A DNA stretch of 64,000 bases from NCBI RefSeq assembly GCF_003097515.1, contig NZ_CP029188.1, forward strand, positions 930,001 through 994,000. Reading direction: 5' to 3'. Under the pieces are notes generated by a model, which was not told the origin of the DNA, did no database searches, and saw nothing but the letters and a program-made list of their open reading frames with translations. The translations under genes and the position numbers were made by a program. The DNA comes from Streptomyces tirandamycinicus. Its GTDB lineage: Bacteria; Actinomycetota; Actinomycetes; Streptomycetales; Streptomycetaceae. Positions 60,705 through 64,000 of this stretch are shown here, piece by piece (position 1 is the stretch's first letter; each line of letters starts with the position of its first letter).

Positions 60705-61102
60705 CAGTTTCCGTCCTCGTCTCGGTCGGCCTCGCACCACTTCTTGACCTCGGCGAGATCCTTCCGGCGCTGTTCGAGGGTGGGCTTGAGCGCCTTGCGG
60801 GCGGCGAGCCGGTTCTCGAGGAACGTGTGGACCTCGGTGTGACCGGCCGCCTCCGCGGCGGCCGCACGCTTCTCCAGCCTGGCGATCGAGCCCCGCGCGT
60901 CGGCCGTCCCGTCGAGGCGCCCCAGCGAGCGCTCGATGCGCTTCTCGATCTTCGGCACCCGCTTGCACAGGGCCTGCGCGCCGTCTCCGGCGCTGTTCCT
61001 GCCCGGCGCGGGTGTGCCGCCGTCGGCCTGGGCCGTACCGGCGCCGGCGAGCAGCGAGCCCAGGACGGCGACGGCTAGGGCGGTCTTCCTGAACGTTGAC
61101 AT
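60704..61102 (-). CDS. Small secreted helical protein
   Basis: A 132-residue protein with a classical signal peptide (MSTFRKTALAVAVLGSLLAGAGTAQA) and a mature, highly charged helical part (KRVPKIEKRIERSLGRLDGTADARGSIARLEKRAAAAEAAGHTEVHTFLENRLAARKALKPTLEQRRKDLAEVKKW), predicted coiled coil, with two cysteines (in ALCKRV and KKWCEA) that could form a disulfide. GGAGAG precedes ATG 61102. It lies 53 bp after a histidine kinase gene on the same strand and overlaps a lipoprotein gene. Possibly an output or input of that sensor. Confidence 0.8.
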   Translation of the reverse strand: MSTFRKTALAVAVLGSLLAGAGTAQADGGTPAPGRNSAGDGAQALCKRVPKIEKRIERSLGRLDGTADARGSIARLEKRAAAAEAAGHTEVHTFLENRLAARKALKPTLEQRRKDLAEVKKWCEADRDEDGN

Positions 61103-61155
61103 GACGGTCTCTCCACGTTCGTTTCCGCGGGCGGTTGCCCGTTCGGGCCGGAACG

Positions 61156-62697
61156 CTAGGAGCGCTCTCTGTGGAATCTCTGTGGGGGGAGGAATCCCTG
61201 TGGGGACCCTCCGCCGCCCGGCGGCCGGTCGGGCTCCCGCGGATGGGCGGCGGTCTCGATCATCCAGTCGCGGCGCAGCGGCAGCGTCCCTCCCGTGCCG
61301 GCGCGCACCGGGAGACGGACCTCGAATCGTGTTCCGCCCCCCGGCCGGTCCAGCGCGCGCACCCGGCCCCGGTGCAGCGCGACCTGCTGCGCGACGAGAG
61401 TGAGCCCGAGCCCGGAACCCGGGCTTCCGGGACGCCGGCGGAACCGCTCGAAGACGCTCTCGCGCGCATCGGGCGCGATCCCCGGCCCCTCGTCGTCCAC
61501 CGTCAGGACGGCGGCGTGGCCCTCCGGACCGGTCTCGGTGCCCAGGGCCAGAGCGATACGCGGTGGCGCCCCCGGACGCCGGCCGTGCAGGACCGCGTTG
61601 GCGAGCAGGTTGTCGACGACGGTCCGCAGCCCCGGCTCCCAGCCGTGGACGTGCACGCCGGGCCTGAGCGCCACCGCGATATCCGCGCGGGGATGCCTGC
61701 GCCGCAGGTCGGCGGCCGACGCCTCGGCGATCTCCGACAGGTCCACCGGCCCGAAGGAGTCGGTCTCCACCAGATCCCCGCGGCCGAGTTCGCGGAGCAT
61801 CACCAGCAGGCCGAGCAGCCGTGCGTGCTCCCGCCGGAGATCGGACACCACCTCCGCCCGCTCGTCCCCGGCCAGTTCCGGGTGCTCGGCGAGGATCTCC
61901 AGATTGGTCTGCATGCTCATCAGCGGGGTGCGCAGCTCGTGGGACGCCGCGGCCGAGAAGGACCGTGCGGTGGCGAGGGTCTCCGCGGTCCGGGCGGCCT
62001 GCTCGTCGTAGCGGGCCAGCACCGTCTGCAGGGTGCGGGCCAGGTCGTCGACCTCCGCGACCCGGGTGGGGTGGTGGTCCAGGCGGGTCGCGGTGGAGCG
62101 CGGGTCCAGCCCGCTGGTGCGCCGCTGGAGCCGCCGCAGCGGCCGGGTGGCGCGGGTGGCGACCGCTCCGGCGGCGAACCCGGCCAGTGGCGCGGTGGTC
62201 CCGGCCACCAGGAGCACACGGGTACGGACCAGGGCGAGCTGGGCCTCGCTCCTCGCGTCGGGCGAGAACAGCCACAGGGTGCCGTCGACGCGCTTCCCCG
62301 GCCCGGTGAGGTCGACCGACAGCGCCCGCCAACTCGTCTCCCCGGCACGGACGGTGACCGGTTCCGGCGCCTGCGCGGGCAACGGTACGGACGCGTCCGG
62401 CTGGGGTCCGCCGGAGGAGGTTCCCTCGGGTCCTACGAGGCGGATCCCCACATCCAGCGCCGAGTTGTAGAGACGCCGCTCCCGTGCCTGCTCCACCGCG
62501 GGCGGGCGGCCGGCGGCGGAGGCCCTGAGGAGACCCCGCGCGTCCTGGGCGACGGTCCTGGCCCGGTCGCGCAGCAGGGCGTCCTGCTGGGCGTGGAGTT
62601 CGGCGGCCACCAGCCGGACCAGCAGCCACCCGGCGGCCAAAACGAGCAGCGGGACCGTGACGCCCACGGCGAGCGCGATCCGGGTGGACAGCTTCAC
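61156..62697 (-). CDS. Sensor histidine kinase (HAMP/HisKA)
   Basis: A 513-residue membrane kinase. The first helix is near residues 6-31, an extracytoplasmic domain of about 130 residues follows, and a second helix (VLLVAGTTAPLAGFAAGAVAT) leads to HAMP. The HisKA domain has the phosphoacceptor in SAAASHELRTPLMSMQTN. HATPase boxes are TVVDNLLANAVLHG, VDDEGPGI and GSGLGLTLV. The GTG start at 62697 overlaps the stop of the regulator gene by one base (TAGTG), so the pair is coupled. Confidence 0.93.
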   Translation of the reverse strand: MKLSTRIALAVGVTVPLLVLAAGWLLVRLVAAELHAQQDALLRDRARTVAQDARGLLRASAAGRPPAVEQARERRLYNSALDVGIRLVGPEGTSSGGPQPDASVPLPAQAPEPVTVRAGETSWRALSVDLTGPGKRVDGTLWLFSPDARSEAQLALVRTRVLLVAGTTAPLAGFAAGAVATRATRPLRRLQRRTSGLDPRSTATRLDHHPTRVAEVDDLARTLQTVLARYDEQAARTAETLATARSFSAAASHELRTPLMSMQTNLEILAEHPELAGDERAEVVSDLRREHARLLGLLVMLRELGRGDLVETDSFGPVDLSEIAEASAADLRRRHPRADIAVALRPGVHVHGWEPGLRTVVDNLLANAVLHGRRPGAPPRIALALGTETGPEGHAAVLTVDDEGPGIAPDARESVFERFRRRPGSPGSGLGLTLVAQQVALHRGRVRALDRPGGGTRFEVRLPVRAGTGGTLPLRRDWMIETAAHPREPDRPPGGGGSPQGFLPPQRFHRERS

Positions 62698-63416
62698 TAT
62701 GCCGCCCCGCCGCCGCGGGTTCCGGGTTCCGCGCGCAGGACGAACCCGACGCCGCGGACCGTGTGGATCAGCCTCGGACCCCCGCCGGCTTCCAGCTTGC
62801 GCCGCAGATAGCTGACGAACGTGTCGACGACACCCGTACGCACCTCGAAGTCGTAGCCCCACACACGGTCCAGCAACTGGTCGCGGGTGAGGACCAGACC
62901 GGGGTTGCGGGCGAGTACGGCGAGCAGTTCGAACTCCCGCCGGGTGAGCGGTACCCGCTCTCCGTCCAGCCGGGCCTCCCGGGCGGCCGGGTCCAGCACC
63001 AGCGGGCCGGCCCGCAGCAGTTCGCCGTCGGCGGGCGGGCGCCGGCGGAGCAGCGCCTCGAGCCTGAGCACCAGCTCCTGCAGGGCGAAGGGTTTGACCA
63101 GGTAGTCGTCGGCCCCGGCCTGGAGGCCGGCTATCCGGTCCGTGGTCTCGTCCAGGGCCGACAGCATCAGCACCGGCACGTCGTCGCCGTCCGCGCGCAG
63201 CGTCCGGCACACCTCGATGCCGCTGATCCCGGGCATCGACACATCCAGCACGATCACGTCGGGGCGCCGGTCACCGACGCCGAGCAGCGCGGAGCGCCCG
63301 TCCTCGGCGAGTTCCACCGAGAATCCGCCCAGCCGCAGTGCCCGGGCCAGCGACCGGCGGATCGCCGCGTCGTCGTCGACCACCAGAACGCGTCCCCGCT
63401 CCACCGCCCCGGCCAT
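62697..63416 (-). CDS. OmpR/PhoB-type response regulator
   Basis: A 239-residue regulator. The receiver has VLVVDDDAAIRRS, the phosphoacceptor Asp in VIVLDVSMPGISG and the conserved Lys in YLVKPFALQEL. The winged-helix output domain reads LTRREFELLAVLARNPGLVLTRDQLLDRVWGYDFEVRTGVVDTFVSYLRRKL. GGAGGG lies upstream of ATG 63416; a GTG two codons earlier (63422) is possible. It is first in the four-gene unit regulator-kinase-secreted protein-lipoprotein, and divergent from a serine hydrolase gene that may be a target. Confidence 0.94.
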   Translation of the reverse strand: MAGAVERGRVLVVDDDAAIRRSLARALRLGGFSVELAEDGRSALLGVGDRRPDVIVLDVSMPGISGIEVCRTLRADGDDVPVLMLSALDETTDRIAGLQAGADDYLVKPFALQELVLRLEALLRRRPPADGELLRAGPLVLDPAAREARLDGERVPLTRREFELLAVLARNPGLVLTRDQLLDRVWGYDFEVRTGVVDTFVSYLRRKLEAGGGPRLIHTVRGVGFVLRAEPGTRGGGAA

Positions 63417-63588
63417 GTGCACCCTCCTGCCCCGAACCCCCCGGGGCCCGGCTCCTCTGCGGGCGACCATCGTGCACCATGGGCGCCGCGGACCGGACCG
63501 GAACCCCGGCCCTCCCGGAGGGCCGTGCCGGGGGTGCGGGACCCCGCTCACAGGGAATCCCCAGGCGGGCCGGTTACCTTCCGCGGCC

Positions 63589-64000
63589 ATGACACGGCAT
63601 CGATCCCCCGCGCGTTCCGGCCCCCGTATATCCGCCGCCGCGGCCCTGACCGCGCTGCTCCTCGTCCCGGTCGGAGCGGCCGTCTTCGCCTGCCTGGCCT
63701 GGCCGGAGGGCGGGTCCGTGAGCGGCGCTCGCGCCGAGCCGGCCGGCGCGGTGCGGACCCCCGGCCCGTCGGCCTCCGCCGGGCCGTCCCTGGACGAGGG
63801 GCTCGACGCCGCGACCGAGGCGGTGCGGGCGGGGATCTCCGGGCATGTGTCGGTGGCCCTGATGGACGTGGACACCGGGCAGAGCGCCACCGCGGGCGAC
63901 AGCCGTACCTATGTCACCGCGAGCATCGTCAAGGCCGATGTCCTGGCCGCGCTGCTCCTTCAGGCCCAGGACGCCGGGCGCCGGCTGACGGAGCAGGAAC
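63589..64000 (+). CDS. Class-A-beta-lactamase-like serine hydrolase (partial, cut by window end)
   Basis: The first 137 codons are present, starting MTRHRSPARSGPRISAAA. There is an N-terminal hydrophobic export segment (about 16-38), a Pro/Ser/Ala linker, then the start of a serine beta-lactamase-fold domain: GHVSVALMDVDTGQSATAGDSRTYVTASIVKADVLAALLL, where SIVK is the SxxK active-site motif. The enzyme could be a beta-lactamase or a penicillin-binding-type hydrolase; the diagnostic C-terminal motifs lie outside the window. TACCTT lies 8 nt before the ATG. Confidence 0.75.
   Translation, partial: MTRHRSPARSGPRISAAAALTALLLVPVGAAVFACLAWPEGGSVSGARAEPAGAVRTPGPSASAGPSLDEGLDAATEAVRAGISGHVSVALMDVDTGQSATAGDSRTYVTASIVKADVLAALLLQAQDAGRRLTEQE

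Overview
The window is about 72% GC, with codons ending almost always in G or C. GTG starts are common, overlapping ATGA/GTGA gene junctions are frequent, and many GTG/ATG starts lie directly behind a TANNNT -10 element. Together with an actinobacterial bcc-aa3 respiratory gene set, PspA/PspAA, an NsdA-like TPR regulator and GlnR boxes at glnA, this indicates a Streptomyces chromosome, core region. From memory the gene order follows S. coelicolor from about SCO2147 (trpD) to SCO2198 (glnA). No rRNA, tRNA, IS element, prophage or CRISPR array was seen.

Layout. 0.4-11 kb: trpD, then the respiratory supercomplex genes ctaE-qcrC-qcrA-qcrB and ctaC-ctaD-ctaF, with an L,D-transpeptidase and a degenerate receiver-domain protein between them. 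11-18 kb: a cysteine desulfurase fused to a TusA-like sulfur carrier, an adenosine-kinase-like PfkB enzyme, a large secreted protein, erpA and nadA (iron-sulfur and NAD supply). 18-26 kb: a NarL-type two-component pair, pspAA-pspA, a DUF3043 membrane protein, a methyltransferase and an ABC exporter. 26-31 kb: cobalamin lower-loop assembly (cobU fusion, cobT, cobS) interleaved with two membrane proteins. 31-35 kb: a secreted galactosaminidase and polysaccharide-deacetylase-like pair, which looks like a split PelA. 35-45 kb: pepA, lpd, E2 (sucB, with two apparent frameshifts), a GntR regulator, an inserted AAA/DUF234 ATPase and aceE. 45-54 kb: WYL, TetR and TPR regulators, an SDR, a GNAT, a TIGR01777 epimerase-like protein and a flavoprotein. 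54-60 kb: lipB, lipA, small membrane proteins and glnA with GlnR operators. 60-64 kb: two small secreted proteins, an OmpR-type two-component pair and the start of a class-A-beta-lactamase-like serine hydrolase cut by the window end.

Functional links. lpd, sucB and aceE encode three 2-oxoacid dehydrogenase subunits, and lipB/lipA make the lipoyl cofactor they need. erpA and the desulfurase-TusA fusion are candidates to serve the Fe-S enzymes NadA, LipA and QcrA. The cob genes finish adenosylcobalamin.

The least ordinary features are: the double frameshift in the E2 linker; a perfect 10-bp dyad enclosing the ctaE start codon; an ATPase gene with twin dyads and a 10-codon leader ORF sitting between gntR and aceE; a 20-bp tandem array running through both stop codons of a convergent gene pair; a nested dyad in front of a 67-residue protein gene; and a large set of apparently leaderless genes. 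Intergenic DNA is rich in short GC-rich tandem repeats and in very strong hairpin terminators.
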